Positions 50,881 to 58,683 of a DNA stretch of 64,000 bases are shown here, one piece after another. The translations under genes were made by a program, and so were the position numbers. The first letter of the stretch is position 1, and each line of letters opens with the position of its first letter. Origin of the DNA: Streptomyces cyaneochromogenes (GTDB lineage: Bacteria; Actinomycetota; Actinomycetes; Streptomycetales; Streptomycetaceae); NCBI RefSeq assembly GCF_003963535.1, contig NZ_CP034539.1:4650001-4714000 (forward strand). The letters are read 5' to 3'. The notes under the pieces are model-generated. The model had not been told where the DNA came from. It saw only the letters and a list, made by a program, of their open reading frames with translations, and did not search any database.

Positions 50881-51039
50881 GACCAAACGCTACAACTCAT
50901 ACCCATCTAGCGGGAGTTGTTTGTAGCTTGTTTCAAAGTAGGGGCCAAGTGGGGACAACTTAGTCAGAGTTGGCGTCAAGTTGGTTGAGTTGGCGGAAGT
51001 AATCCTTCCATCCCCAGGAGCCCGAAGGGGGAAACACCG
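50881..51039. promoter_or_regulatory. divergent promoter region devA / small membrane protein copy 2
   Basis: Adjacent to devA the sequence AACTC...GAGTT forms ACAACTC (50892-) and GAGTTGT (50914-). Nearer the small gene, CAACTT, AGAGTTGG, AAGTTGG and GAGTTGG occur in 50955-50996 in both orientations. These CAACT/AGTTG cores recur upstream of devE, so they may be DevA/DevE operators. Confidence 0.6.
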
Positions 51040-51228
51040 ATGCCCGTCCTCGCACTCCTCTCCGCCGTCTTCGTCGTAGGTGTCGAGCAGACCCTCCAGT
51101 GGAAGTACGGCGCCACCGGCATCATCGGCCTGCTGCTGCTCACCATAGGCATCAAGGCCAAGAGCCCGATCATCAGTTCGATCGGGGCCGTCGTCCTCGC
51201 CGTCCTGGTCTCGGGGCCCGCTCTATGA
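51040..51228 (+). CDS. small two-helix membrane protein (copy 2)
   Basis: 62 residues. Helix 1 (2-18): PVLALLSAVFVVGVEQTLQW. The loop QWKYGATG leads to helix 2 (28-38), loop TIGIKAKSPI and helix 3-like end SSIGAVVLAVLVSG. Nearly the same plan as copy 3, with conserved VEQ.LQWKYG and GIKAK. ATG 51040 follows GAAGGGGGAAACACCG. It is divergent from devA and 63 bp from the converging devE end. Too small for an enzyme; a regulatory or sensor peptide is possible. Confidence 0.8.
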   Translation: MPVLALLSAVFVVGVEQTLQWKYGATGIIGLLLLTIGIKAKSPIISSIGAVVLAVLVSGPAL

Positions 51229-51291
51229 GCCCTGCGCCCGACCGGAGCGACGAGAACGACGAACACACAGGTCAAACGCTGTGGGGGACGA

Positions 51292-52203
51292 TCAGCTCGT
51301 GAGCACCAGCTCCGAACTGATCGTCTCCCACAGCGCGTTGAACCACACATGCGACTGCTCCACGAACGTCGTGTCCCGCAGTCCCGCCCCCTGCTCGAAG
51401 GCGAACAGCGTCGACTGGATGCCCGGGGCGTCGTACATCTCCAGCTGCTGGTGGTCGATCTCCACCTCGCTGCGTGCCAGCGTGTAGTAGGCGAAGAGCG
51501 CCTCCGTGCCGTTGAGCAGGTACAGCTTGACCGGCGGGGTGAACGGCAGCGCGCGGAAGCTGATCCGCACATCGATGCCGTGCGTGGACCGCAGCGCCTG
51601 CAGATTGTGCCGGAGCACCTGGCCCTGGGCGTTGCGCTGGGCCAGCCAGCGCAGCCGCAGCTGCTCGTCGGCGGCGTCGGCCGTGGCGTCCACCGGCGTC
51701 GGGAACGCGAGCGAGATGTCCCGGCTCGGCAGCAGGACACGGACGTCGACCTTGGCCGGTTTCAGCTGTCCGGCGTGGATCTGGCGGAGCGGTTCGCCGA
51801 TGGCGAGCGTGAGGGAGACCGCGGTCAGGCACAGGGCGTCGATCTCGACGTGCGGGGCCGCGAAGGCGGCGGCGATACGCGGGGCGAGGGCCACCATGGT
51901 GGGCTGCGGCGCGGCTCCGGGGCCGGTCAGCGCCCTGCCGAGGTCGGGGGCGACGGTCGCCGGCGCCCCTTTGGACACGTTGGTCAGCAGATGCTCGGAC
52001 TGCAGGATGCGCAGCGCCTGCCGTACGGCTCCGCGCTCGACGCCGAACTCGTCGGCCAGCCTGGCCTGGGTGGGCATGCGCTGGCCGGGCCGCAACTCGC
52101 CCGAGGTGATCCGGGCGCGCAGCTCGTCGGCCACCTCCCGATGTGACTTCTGTGGCCGCTGTGACCTCTTCCGCCCATTGACGGAGGCGTGTTTCGGCTC
52201 CAC
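51292..52203 (-). CDS. devE: DevE, DevA-paralogous GntR regulator
   Basis: About 303 residues, with the same architecture as DevA and more than half of the residues alike by eye: DELRARITSGELRPGQRMPT, FGVERGAVRQALRILQSEHL, then DALCLTAVSLTLAIGEPLRQ, VDVRVLLPSR, PPVKLYLLNGTEALFAYY, EMYDAPGIQS and SHVWFNALWETI. In S. coelicolor the devA-like duplicate devE has a distinct developmental role. GTG 52203 shares its upstream motif with devA. It is divergent from small membrane protein copy 3. Confidence 0.87.
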   Translation of the reverse strand: MEPKHASVNGRKRSQRPQKSHREVADELRARITSGELRPGQRMPTQARLADEFGVERGAVRQALRILQSEHLLTNVSKGAPATVAPDLGRALTGPGAAPQPTMVALAPRIAAAFAAPHVEIDALCLTAVSLTLAIGEPLRQIHAGQLKPAKVDVRVLLPSRDISLAFPTPVDATADAADEQLRLRWLAQRNAQGQVLRHNLQALRSTHGIDVRISFRALPFTPPVKLYLLNGTEALFAYYTLARSEVEIDHQQLEMYDAPGIQSTLFAFEQGAGLRDTTFVEQSHVWFNALWETISSELVLTS

Positions 52204-52287
52204 GACCAAACACTACAACTTCCCGCCATCTTTAGGCAGTTCCAGGGATGGTGGTTATGAGACGTTCCAAGCGGTCATAAGTACAGT

Positions 52288-52306
52288 GAAGTTGGCGACC
52301 AACTTC
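52288..52306. promoter_or_regulatory. palindromic operator candidate GAAGTTGG-CGA-CCAACTTC
   Basis: A perfect 8-bp inverted repeat with 3-bp spacer in the 151-bp gap between devE and small membrane protein copy 3. The core AAGTTGG is also scattered upstream of devA. Size and symmetry suit a GntR dimer. Confidence 0.7.
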
Positions 52307-52354
52307 AACAACATGGTCAAACTTCAAATGGGTTGGCCTGGAAGGGGGGTCGGC

Positions 52355-52534
52355 ATGCCGCTCGTCTACCTCGCTGTCGCCGCACTCGCCATCGGATTCG
52401 AGCAACTCGTCCAGTGGAAGTACGGGCCGATGGGCATCGTCGCCTTTCTGGCGCTGTCCATCGGCATCAAGGCAAAGAACACCATGATCGGCGGCATCGG
52501 CGCGGTGATCCTCGTCATGCTGCTCGCCCACTAG
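52355..52534 (+). CDS. small two-helix membrane protein (copy 3)
   Basis: 59 residues: PLVYLAVAALAIGFEQLVQW (helix 1), KYGPMGIVAFLALSIGIKAK (loop, helix 2, loop) and GGIGAVILVMLLAH (helix 3). Pattern FEQLVQWKYG and GIKAKN is shared with copy 2. ATG 52355 is preceded by GGAAGGGGGG. It is divergent from devE and followed by a strong hairpin. Function unknown. Confidence 0.8.
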   Translation: MPLVYLAVAALAIGFEQLVQWKYGPMGIVAFLALSIGIKAKNTMIGGIGAVILVMLLAH

Positions 52535-52572
52535 GCCCTGTTGCTACGGCAGGACCCAGGTACCAGGTTCGG

Positions 52573-52615
52573 CCGACCGGGCTCCCTTCCGGAGGGGAGC
52601 CGGGAGCCCGGTCGG
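52573..52615. terminator. terminator between small membrane protein copy 3 and GNAT gene
   Basis: CCGACCGGGCTCCC (52573-52586) pairs perfectly with GGGAGCCCGGTCGG (52602-52615). Inside it, GGCTCCC/GGGGAGCC offers a second, mutually exclusive hairpin. It lies between converging genes. Confidence 0.85.
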
Positions 52616-52743
52616 TCAGCACAGTCACAACTCCACATCGACAACCGAACAGCGAACGCACAGCCACAACTGAACAACAACCGCATCCACAACCGCACAG
52701 CTCGCTACGGATGAGCAGACCTGTCGTCGGCAGAGAGGAGACC

Positions 52744-54003
52744 TCAGAAGATGTCCGGGCACCAAGGTCGCCCGGACGTACGCAGCAGGGCGTCGGCCAC
52801 CCGGGCGGCGCCCGCTCGTTCTTCCCGCACCAGCCCCAGCGCGGCAAGCCGTACGGCGGACTCGTCACCGAGCCACAGCCGCGCCAAGTCGGCGACGTCC
52901 AGGACGAGTTCGGCGGCGTCGGTGGTGGGCGTGCAGGACGCGCCGTCCGCGGACGCCTCCAGCCGGTACCGCCCCCCGGCCGGTCCGCCCCCGTCCACGA
53001 CCTCCAGCACCAGCGAGCCCTCCCCGTCGTACGTACGCGCCTCCAGCGCCCGTACGACATCCAGGATCCGCACCCACAGCCAGTCCGCCAGCGTCGTGAG
53101 CCGGGCGGCGCGCGGATCGGGCAGGTAGAAGGGCAGCAGGTCGTCGGGGCCTCGCCAGCCGCTCTTGACCGTCGTGATCCAGTCGATCGAGCACAGGTAG
53201 CGCCACAGGTTGCGCTCGGCGGCCGGGGTCGCCGCGATCAGCCAGTTCACGGTCGCCGTGTTCAACGGCTGCTTGGCGTCGCCCCAGTGGTCGTCCGCCT
53301 TGTACGACACCAGGCCGTCGACCTCGCCGCTCGCCGAGCGGTACACGGCGAAGAACGGCTCGGCCCACGGGGAGCTGCCGTGGTGCAGCAGGCCGGTGTT
53401 GGTCTGCCACCAGCGCTCGTCGCGGTCGACGGCGCCCGGCTGGGCGCGGCGCAGCCGCTCGTGCAGTTCCGGGCCGATCTTGCGTACGTCCGCCGGGTCC
53501 ACGATGTCGATACGGCCGCCGTCCTCGGGGCCGGGCCACCTCGGGTCGAGGCCGGTCCGGGGGACGTCCACCGTCCACTGGGCCGTCCAGGTCGCCGGGC
53601 CGAAGCCGTAGCGGCCGTAGATCGGGTACTCGGCGGAGATCAGGGTCGCGACGACGTCACCGCGGTCCTTCGCGGCCGCCAGGTCGTGGGCCATCATCCG
53701 GGTGAGCAGGCCGCGGCGGCGGTGGGTGGGGCTGACGGTCACGTTCGAGATGGCGTCGGCGGGGACGGGGGTGCCGCCGACGGTGGTGAGTTCCTGTGCG
53801 AAGGAACGGAAGGTGGCCACGCAGCGGCCGGCGTCGAAGGCGCCGAGGGTGCGGGTGGGGTCGATGTACGACGCGCGGTCCGCGATCTCCGCCTCGGTGG
53901 CGGCGGGGGTGCGCAGGAAGCCGGTGTTCAGGGCCCTGCTCCAGTCGGGGATGTCGGCCTCGGTGATCGGGCGGACCTCGATGTGGGGTTCGGGACGGCT
54001 CAT
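52744..54003 (-). CDS. Eis-like GNAT acetyltransferase
   Basis: 419 residues. An N-terminal GNAT domain with acetyl-CoA loop SPTHRRRGLLTRMMAHDLAA (near 95-112) and FGPATWTAQWTVDV, a second atypical GNAT half, and a sterol carrier-like C-terminal domain. This is the three-part layout of mycobacterial Eis and other Streptomyces enhanced-intracellular-survival-type proteins, which acetylate amines of aminoglycosides or proteins. The free C-terminal carboxylate that acts in catalysis in Eis is here GRPWCPDIF. Start ATG 54003. The substrate is unknown. Confidence 0.85.
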   Translation of the reverse strand: MSRPEPHIEVRPITEADIPDWSRALNTGFLRTPAATEAEIADRASYIDPTRTLGAFDAGRCVATFRSFAQELTTVGGTPVPADAISNVTVSPTHRRRGLLTRMMAHDLAAAKDRGDVVATLISAEYPIYGRYGFGPATWTAQWTVDVPRTGLDPRWPGPEDGGRIDIVDPADVRKIGPELHERLRRAQPGAVDRDERWWQTNTGLLHHGSSPWAEPFFAVYRSASGEVDGLVSYKADDHWGDAKQPLNTATVNWLIAATPAAERNLWRYLCSIDWITTVKSGWRGPDDLLPFYLPDPRAARLTTLADWLWVRILDVVRALEARTYDGEGSLVLEVVDGGGPAGGRYRLEASADGASCTPTTDAAELVLDVADLARLWLGDESAVRLAALGLVREERAGAARVADALLRTSGRPWCPDIF

Positions 54004-54094
54004 GGGGTCACGGTAGGTGGGCGTGCGCGGGGGTGTCGCCGGGTTTTCCTCGCCCCCGCCGCCCCTACCCGTCCCATCCTCCAGGGGCTCCGCC

Positions 54095-54290
54095 CCTTCG
54101 ACCCCGGGGCCCTTCTGGGGGCTGCGCCCCCAGACCCCCGCTTCGGCCCTGAACGGGCCTCGTCCTCAAACGCCGGACGGGCTGAGATGCCCGGGCCCGG
54201 CGTTGTGAGTCGCCCTCGTCTATGGCGCCCCGGCGGGACCGCGTCCCCAACTCCGCGCGGGCTGAAATGCCCGGGCCGACGTCGAGAAGC
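54095..54290. repeat. dispersed intergenic repeats between GNAT and rsiG
   Basis: The 326-bp gap 54004-54329 has no gene. It holds GGGGGCTGCGCCCCCAG (54118-54134), CGTCCTCAAACGCCGGACGG (54160-54179) and two copies of a GCGGGCTGA(A/G)ATGCCCGGGCC element (about 54176-54198 and 54257-54279). The CTCAAACGCCGGACGGGCTGA motif is, from memory, one of the most frequent intergenic repeats of Streptomyces. Confidence 0.7.
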
Positions 54291-54329
54291 AGCCCCCCCG
54301 GCGGCCTGCGCAGCCCCCTGGCCCGTCGG

Positions 54330-54953
54330 CTACGTCAGCAGGTCGTCCACCTGGGCCTCGCCCTCCCGGTAGCGGCGGGTGATCTCGGCGCTGCAGTCGT
54401 CCGCCGTTCGCTGTAGGTGCTGGCGGCGGCGGGAGACCTGTTGTTCGTAGCGTACGAGGCGGCCCATCGCGGTGTTGAGTTCGGTGTCGGTGCGGGCCTC
54501 CAGGTCCGAGAGTTCCACCTCGGCGAGCATCTCCGCCGCCAGCAGCCGGTACTCCTCGCTCTGCGGGGTGCCCAGCGTCACGTGGCGGGCGGAGGAGCGG
54601 TGGCGGGCGGGGGCGTCGGTGAGGATCTCCGGGAGGCGGTCCACGACGGAGGCCGCGCCTGCCGGGGAGCGCCGGGCCAGCTCCGCCCGCAGGATGTCGA
54701 TGCGGCCCTGCAGCAGCCGCCGTACATAGCTCAGGTCCGCCTCGTCGCTCTGCGCGTCCCGGCGCAGGGTGCGCAGTTCGGGCAGGCTCAGCACGGTCAG
54801 GTCCTGCTCGGGCGGCTCCGTGGGCAGCGGTGCGTGCGGGCCGGGGCCCGGATCGTCGGCGGTGCGTTGTGTGGGCGGCCGGATTGCGGCCGGCTGGCCC
54901 GCGTGGGTCAACACGACAGCCCCAGGGGGCTGCCCGGTACTCGGTGTGCTCAT
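54330..54953 (-). CDS. rsiG: RsiG, c-di-GMP-dependent anti-sigma factor of WhiG
   Basis: 207 residues: a disordered N terminus (1-50) and then an antiparallel coiled coil. Two copies of the c-di-GMP motif E-x3-S-x2-R-x3-Q-x3-D are exact: E71, S75, R78, Q82, D86 on the first helix and E170, S174, R177, Q181, D185 on the second. In S. venezuelae RsiG holds the sporulation sigma factor WhiG when loaded with two c-di-GMP molecules. The conserved pair of motifs leaves little doubt. ATG 54953. The dtd gene is divergent 182 bp away. Confidence 0.93.
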   Translation of the reverse strand: MSTPSTGQPPGAVVLTHAGQPAAIRPPTQRTADDPGPGPHAPLPTEPPEQDLTVLSLPELRTLRRDAQSDEADLSYVRRLLQGRIDILRAELARRSPAGAASVVDRLPEILTDAPARHRSSARHVTLGTPQSEEYRLLAAEMLAEVELSDLEARTDTELNTAMGRLVRYEQQVSRRRQHLQRTADDCSAEITRRYREGEAQVDDLLT

Positions 54954-55135
54954 GTGCCTCTACCGTCCCCTCGACCGGCGTGTGGAAGCATGGTGCCATC
55001 CCAACTGGCCGCTATGTGACCGAGTGCCCACGAACAGCCCCAGATGGGGGGTTAAGGATCCAAAAAGAGGCCCCCAATGGGGTCTCCATCCGGGCCCTCA
55101 CCAGGCCACTCCCCGCACACGGCATGATGGGCGGC

Positions 55136-55561
55136 ATGCGAGCTGTGGTGCAGAGAGTGGACGGCGCGAGCGTCGTCGTGGACGGCGAGACGGTCGGGGA
55201 GATCACCGGCGAGGGGCTGTGCGTGCTCGTCGGCGTCACCCACGAGGACACCAAGGAGAAGGCGGCCCAACTCGCCCGCAAACTCTGGTCGATCCGCATG
55301 CTGGACGACGAGAAGTCCTGCAGCGACATCGACGCCCCGCTCCTCGTCATCAGCCAGTTCACCCTCTACGGCGATGCGCGCAAGGGCCGTCGGCCCACCT
55401 GGAACGCCGCCGCCCCCGGCGACGTCGCCGAGCCGCTGGTCGACGAGGTCGTCGCCCAACTGCGCGCGCTGGGCGCGACGGTGGCCACGGGCCGGTTCGG
55501 CGCGAAGATGCGGGTGGCGCTGACCAACGACGGTCCGTTCACGGTGTTGATCGAGATCTGA
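55136..55561 (+). CDS. dtd: D-aminoacyl-tRNA deacylase
   Basis: Removes D-amino acids mischarged on tRNA. 141 residues beginning MRAVVQRVDGASVVVDGET. Signature SQFTLYGDARKGRRP near residue 82 and the cis Gly-Pro motif TNDGPFTVLIE at the C terminus, which shapes the active site. Length is normal. ATG 55136 lies after a GGGCGGC site. It is a lone gene followed by a lipoprotein gene 84 bp later. Confidence 0.95.
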   Translation: MRAVVQRVDGASVVVDGETVGEITGEGLCVLVGVTHEDTKEKAAQLARKLWSIRMLDDEKSCSDIDAPLLVISQFTLYGDARKGRRPTWNAAAPGDVAEPLVDEVVAQLRALGATVATGRFGAKMRVALTNDGPFTVLIEI

Positions 55562-55645
55562 ACACCATCCGAAAACGCGATCTGCACACCAACTGATCAC
55601 CGCCGGTCGAGAGCCGATCGGCGGTGCCATCGTCCTGGGGGGACC

Positions 55646-56398
55646 ATGAAGAGATCCGCGTACGTCACCGGAGTCGCTCTGCTCGCACTGGTGGCCTGCT
55701 CGACCGAGGGGAAGACCGAGGTCGGCGCCGAGGGGGGCACCAAGGGAGACACCAAGGGGGACACCGGGAAGCAGGCCCCTACTGATCCTCTCCCCTCGCC
55801 CTACACGGCGAAGGAACTGAAGGCCGCGCTGCTCACCACGGCACAGACGCCGAGCGGCTTCGAGGTCTACCGCACCGCCGCCACCGAACCGAGCAGCCCT
55901 CCGGCCGATGTCTCCGAGAAGGTCCGGCCGGAGGAATGCGCGGTGCTGCGCAACCCCGACACCAAGGCGAGGGCGGAGACGGTTGTCGCCACGGCGCAGC
56001 TCTACCGGCCCAGCGACGAGCTGGACCAGCACAGCATGGCGCTCGTCAGCTGGGCAGAGAGCGATGCGAAGGTGCGGATGGCGGCGTTGCGAAGCGCGCT
56101 CGGGAAGTGTCGGGCGATCCAGTTCGAGAACATCAACAGCAACGGCACCAGGGAGGCCGTTTTCCAGGCCGAGAAGGGCCCGGAACTGGGCGACGAGACA
56201 CTGCGGTACTCGCTGAACTCGCCCTCGTTCTACCAGGGCTTCACCGTCGTACGCGTCCAGGGCGTGATCACGTACGTGAAGTCCGAGACGGTCTTCGGCA
56301 TGGGCCTGACCGACCAGCAGCGTGAAGAGCTCACCCCCGAACCCCAGGAGCAGCTCATCCGTGCCCAGGTCGCCGAGGTCGAACGAACCCTGCGCTAG
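55646..56398 (+). CDS. predicted lipoprotein, unknown function
   Basis: 250 residues. Lipoprotein signal MKRSAYVTGVALLALVACS with lipobox LVAC (Cys near residue 18), then a low-complexity linker with KGDTKGDTGK repeats. A soluble domain (about 55-250) begins PYTAKELKAALLTTAQTPSGF and contains ECAVLRN and FYQGFTVVRVQG. I do not recognise a named family; the plan resembles mycobacterial sensor-type lipoproteins. ATG 55646 follows GGGGGGACC. It converges on the ygfZ-like gene 12 bp away. Confidence 0.75.
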   Translation: MKRSAYVTGVALLALVACSTEGKTEVGAEGGTKGDTKGDTGKQAPTDPLPSPYTAKELKAALLTTAQTPSGFEVYRTAATEPSSPPADVSEKVRPEECAVLRNPDTKARAETVVATAQLYRPSDELDQHSMALVSWAESDAKVRMAALRSALGKCRAIQFENINSNGTREAVFQAEKGPELGDETLRYSLNSPSFYQGFTVVRVQGVITYVKSETVFGMGLTDQQREELTPEPQEQLIRAQVAEVERTLR

Positions 56399-56410
56399 AG
56401 GCGCCGGTCG

Positions 56411-57376
56411 TCAGGGCTCGACCACGACCTCCTGCGCCGCCGCCGTCGTGTCCGCCATCAGCCGCGCGTCCACCGGCACGTTCCGCTTCACCAGCGCGAG
56501 CGCGACCGGACCGAGCTCGTGGTGGCGTACGGACGTCGTGACGAAGCCGATCTTCCGGCCGTCGGCGCCGTCGTCCGCGAGATGGATCTCGGTGCCGTGG
56601 GGCGGGAGGTGGACCTCGCTGCCGTCCAGGTGGAGGAAGACCAGGCGGCGCGGGGGCTTGCCCAGGTTCTGGACGCGGGCGACCGTCTCCTGGCCCCGGT
56701 AGCAGCCCTTCTGCAGGTGCACCGCGGAGCCGATCCAGCCCAGCTCGTGCGGGATGGTGCGGTGGTCGGTCTCGAAGCCGACGCGCGGGCGGTGGTGCTC
56801 GACGCGCAGGGCCTCGTACGCCAGGATCCCGGCCGCGGGGCCGGCCTTGTCCGCGTACGACTCCAGGTCCGCCCGCGGGACGAACAGATCGCGGCCGTAC
56901 GCCGTCTCGCGTACGACGGCACCCTCGGGCACCTCGGCGATGGACCCGGCGGGCAGGTGCACGACCGCGAACTCGTCGGTGCGGTCGGCGACTTCGACCT
57001 GGTAGAAGAACTTCATCGACTCCAGGTACGCGATCAGCGCGCCCTGGGAGCCGGGCTCGACATGGGCCCAGACCGTCGCCCCGTCGTCCACGAGGTACAG
57101 CGCGTGCTCGATGTGGCCGTGCGCGGAGAGGATCAGCGCCTCGGTGGCCTCGCCGGTCGGCAGGTCGCTGACGTGCTGGGTGAGCAGCAGATGCAGCCAG
57201 CTCAGCCGGTCGTCGCCGGAGACGGAGACGACTCCGCGGTGCGAGAGGTCGACGAATCCGATGCCGTCGGCGAGGGCGCGCTGCTCACGGAACAGATCGC
57301 CGTAGTGGGCGGCGACGCCTTCGTCCACGCCCTCGGCGGGCACGGCGCCGGGCAGGGTCAGCAGGGGGCTCTTCAT
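56411..57376 (-). CDS. ygfZ: YgfZ/GcvT-like folate-binding protein
   Basis: 321 residues. A tetrahydrofolate-binding protein of the YgfZ/IBA57 kind that helps in iron-sulfur cluster repair. It begins with a GcvT-like fold: FVDLSHRGVVSVSGDDRLSWLHLLLTQ. The diagnostic motif K-G-C-Y-x-G-Q-E is present as QKGCYRGQETVARV near residue 220. The C-terminal barrel has LVFLHLDG. It lies 10 bp after nur on the same strand, so the two genes are likely in one transcript. ATG 57376. Confidence 0.9.
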   Translation of the reverse strand: MKSPLLTLPGAVPAEGVDEGVAAHYGDLFREQRALADGIGFVDLSHRGVVSVSGDDRLSWLHLLLTQHVSDLPTGEATEALILSAHGHIEHALYLVDDGATVWAHVEPGSQGALIAYLESMKFFYQVEVADRTDEFAVVHLPAGSIAEVPEGAVVRETAYGRDLFVPRADLESYADKAGPAAGILAYEALRVEHHRPRVGFETDHRTIPHELGWIGSAVHLQKGCYRGQETVARVQNLGKPPRRLVFLHLDGSEVHLPPHGTEIHLADDGADGRKIGFVTTSVRHHELGPVALALVKRNVPVDARLMADTTAAAQEVVVEP

Positions 57377-57386
57377 GGGCACAAGC

Positions 57387-57848
57387 CTACGACTCGGTAG
57401 TTGAAGTCTTGGCGTTCGATGCCTTCGCCGAACGGTCCGCACAGTCCCTGCACCGACCGAAGATCGCGAAGTGCTTCATGTCCGTGTCGAACCCGAAGGT
57501 CTGGCGCAGTTTGGCCGTGAACTCCGCGGCCACCGACAGATCGGCCTCGATCACGTTCGTGCAGTCGCGGCACACCAGGTGGATGTGGTGGTGCCGGTCG
57601 GCGAGGTGGTACGTCGGCGCGCCGTGCCCCAGGTGGGCGTGGCTGACCAGCCCGAGCTCCTCCAGGAGCTCCAGGGTCCGGTAGACGGTGGAAATGTTGA
57701 CCCCCGACGCCGTCTTCCTCACTTCCACGAGGATGTCGTCGGGGGTCGCGTGCTCAAGGGTGTCCACGGCTTCGAGCACGAGTTGCCGCTGCGGCGTCAG
57801 CCGGTAGCCGCGCTGCCTGAGGTCGCTCTTCCAGTCGGTGCTCACCAC
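57387..57848 (-). CDS. nur: nickel-responsive Fur-family repressor Nur
   Basis: 153 residues. A Fur-fold winged helix (1-80) and a dimerisation domain. All metal residues known for S. coelicolor Nur are in place: H33, H86, H88 and H90 (Ni site) and H70, H72 and H126 (M site). CRDC motifs are at C93/C96 (LVCRDC) and in GRCRDCAD for structural metal. With nickel bound, Nur represses nickel transport and sodF. Start GTG 57848 gives MVSTDWKSDLRQ. The gene is followed by ygfZ. Confidence 0.95.
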   Translation of the reverse strand: MVSTDWKSDLRQRGYRLTPQRQLVLEAVDTLEHATPDDILVEVRKTASGVNISTVYRTLELLEELGLVSHAHLGHGAPTYHLADRHHHIHLVCRDCTNVIEADLSVAAEFTAKLRQTFGFDTDMKHFAIFGRCRDCADRSAKASNAKTSTTES

Positions 57849-57880
57849 ACCGACGAGTCTAGGCCCACTCGCACGAAGGC

Positions 57881-58456
57881 CTACTTGAAGAAGGCGATCC
57901 CGTCGTCCGGCATATCGTCCGGCAGGGCCTTGGCCCAGCGCTCGACGTCCTCCGGGGTGACGACCTTCTTCAGATGCGCCGACATGTAGGGGCGCAGCTC
58001 GACCTCGGGGGTCTGCTTCTCGCCGACCCACATCAGGTCGCTCTTGACGTAGCCGTACAGCCGCTTGCCGCCGCTGTACGGGCCGGAGGCGGCCGTGCGC
58101 GCCACCGCGTCCGTGACCAGGTCGATCTGCGGCTTCTTGGCGGCCAGCTCGCCGTACCAGATCTCGACGACGCCGTCGTCGCGGACCATCGTGACCTCGA
58201 CCTTGCGGTCGGCGTCGATGCGCCAGAAGCCGTGCTCGGACTCCAGCGGCCGGACCTTGTTGCCGTCGTTGTCCAGCACCCAGGTGTGGGACTCGTACGC
58301 CAGGAAGTCCCGGCCGTCGTGGCTGAAGGTGACCTCCTGCCCGAAGTTGCACTTCTCGGCACCGGGGAAGTCGTGCACGCCCGCGCCAGCCCAGTTGCCG
58401 AGCAGGAAGACGAGGGGGACGAGGTCCTTGTGCAGGTCGGACGGGATCTCGATCAT
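57881..58456 (-). CDS. nitrobindin-like beta-barrel (FABP-like, DUF1794) protein
   Basis: 191 residues: MIEIPSDLHKDLVPLVFLLG, GNWAGAGVHDFPGAEKCNFG, a 10-strand barrel with HTWVLDNDGNKVRPLESEHG and later YVKSDLMWVGEKQTPEVEL. It matches the heme-binding nitrobindin/THAP4-like family, conserved beside nur. A His in the barrel (about residue 170, MSAHLKKV) may bind heme, as in mycobacterial nitrobindin. It may handle nitric oxide or peroxynitrite; not shown here. ATG 58456. Confidence 0.8.
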   Translation of the reverse strand: MIEIPSDLHKDLVPLVFLLGNWAGAGVHDFPGAEKCNFGQEVTFSHDGRDFLAYESHTWVLDNDGNKVRPLESEHGFWRIDADRKVEVTMVRDDGVVEIWYGELAAKKPQIDLVTDAVARTAASGPYSGGKRLYGYVKSDLMWVGEKQTPEVELRPYMSAHLKKVVTPEDVERWAKALPDDMPDDGIAFFK

Positions 58457-58479
58457 GAGAGGCAGTTCCTAGATGTGGG

Positions 58480-58578
58480 TCAGCGCTGGCCCTGGTACAG
58501 CTTCTTCACGGTCAGTCCGGCGAAGGCGAGGACGCCGACGCAGACCAGGACCAGCAGGGCTTCGAAGAAGATCTCCAC
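58480..58578 (-). CDS. 32-residue membrane peptide
   Basis: GTG 58578 preceded by GAGGAGCACCCC encodes MEIFFEALLVLVCVGVLAFA followed by GLTVKKLYQGQR. One hydrophobic helix (3-24) ends in a basic tail KKLYQGQR, the layout of a small inner-membrane peptide. It lies in the 227-bp gap between the nitrobindin-like gene and the three membrane paralogues. It is too short for most gene finders, so it is often missed. The function is unknown. Confidence 0.65.
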   Translation of the reverse strand: MEIFFEALLVLVCVGVLAFAGLTVKKLYQGQR

Positions 58579-58619
58579 GGGGTGCTCCTCGATTGAGCGG
58601 AGGTTGTGCGGTACGTACA

Positions 58620-58657
58620 GGGCCGGGTCCCAAGCTTACGCGGCCGGAACCCGGCCC
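58620..58657 (-). terminator. terminator after the three-paralogue operon
   Basis: GGGCCGGGT (58620-58628) pairs with ACCCGGCCC (58649-58657) around a 20-nt loop. It lies 27 bp past the last paralogue stop on the minus strand. Confidence 0.8.
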
Positions 58658-58683
58658 TTCCTGTGAGGTACGCCCTCGCCGGG

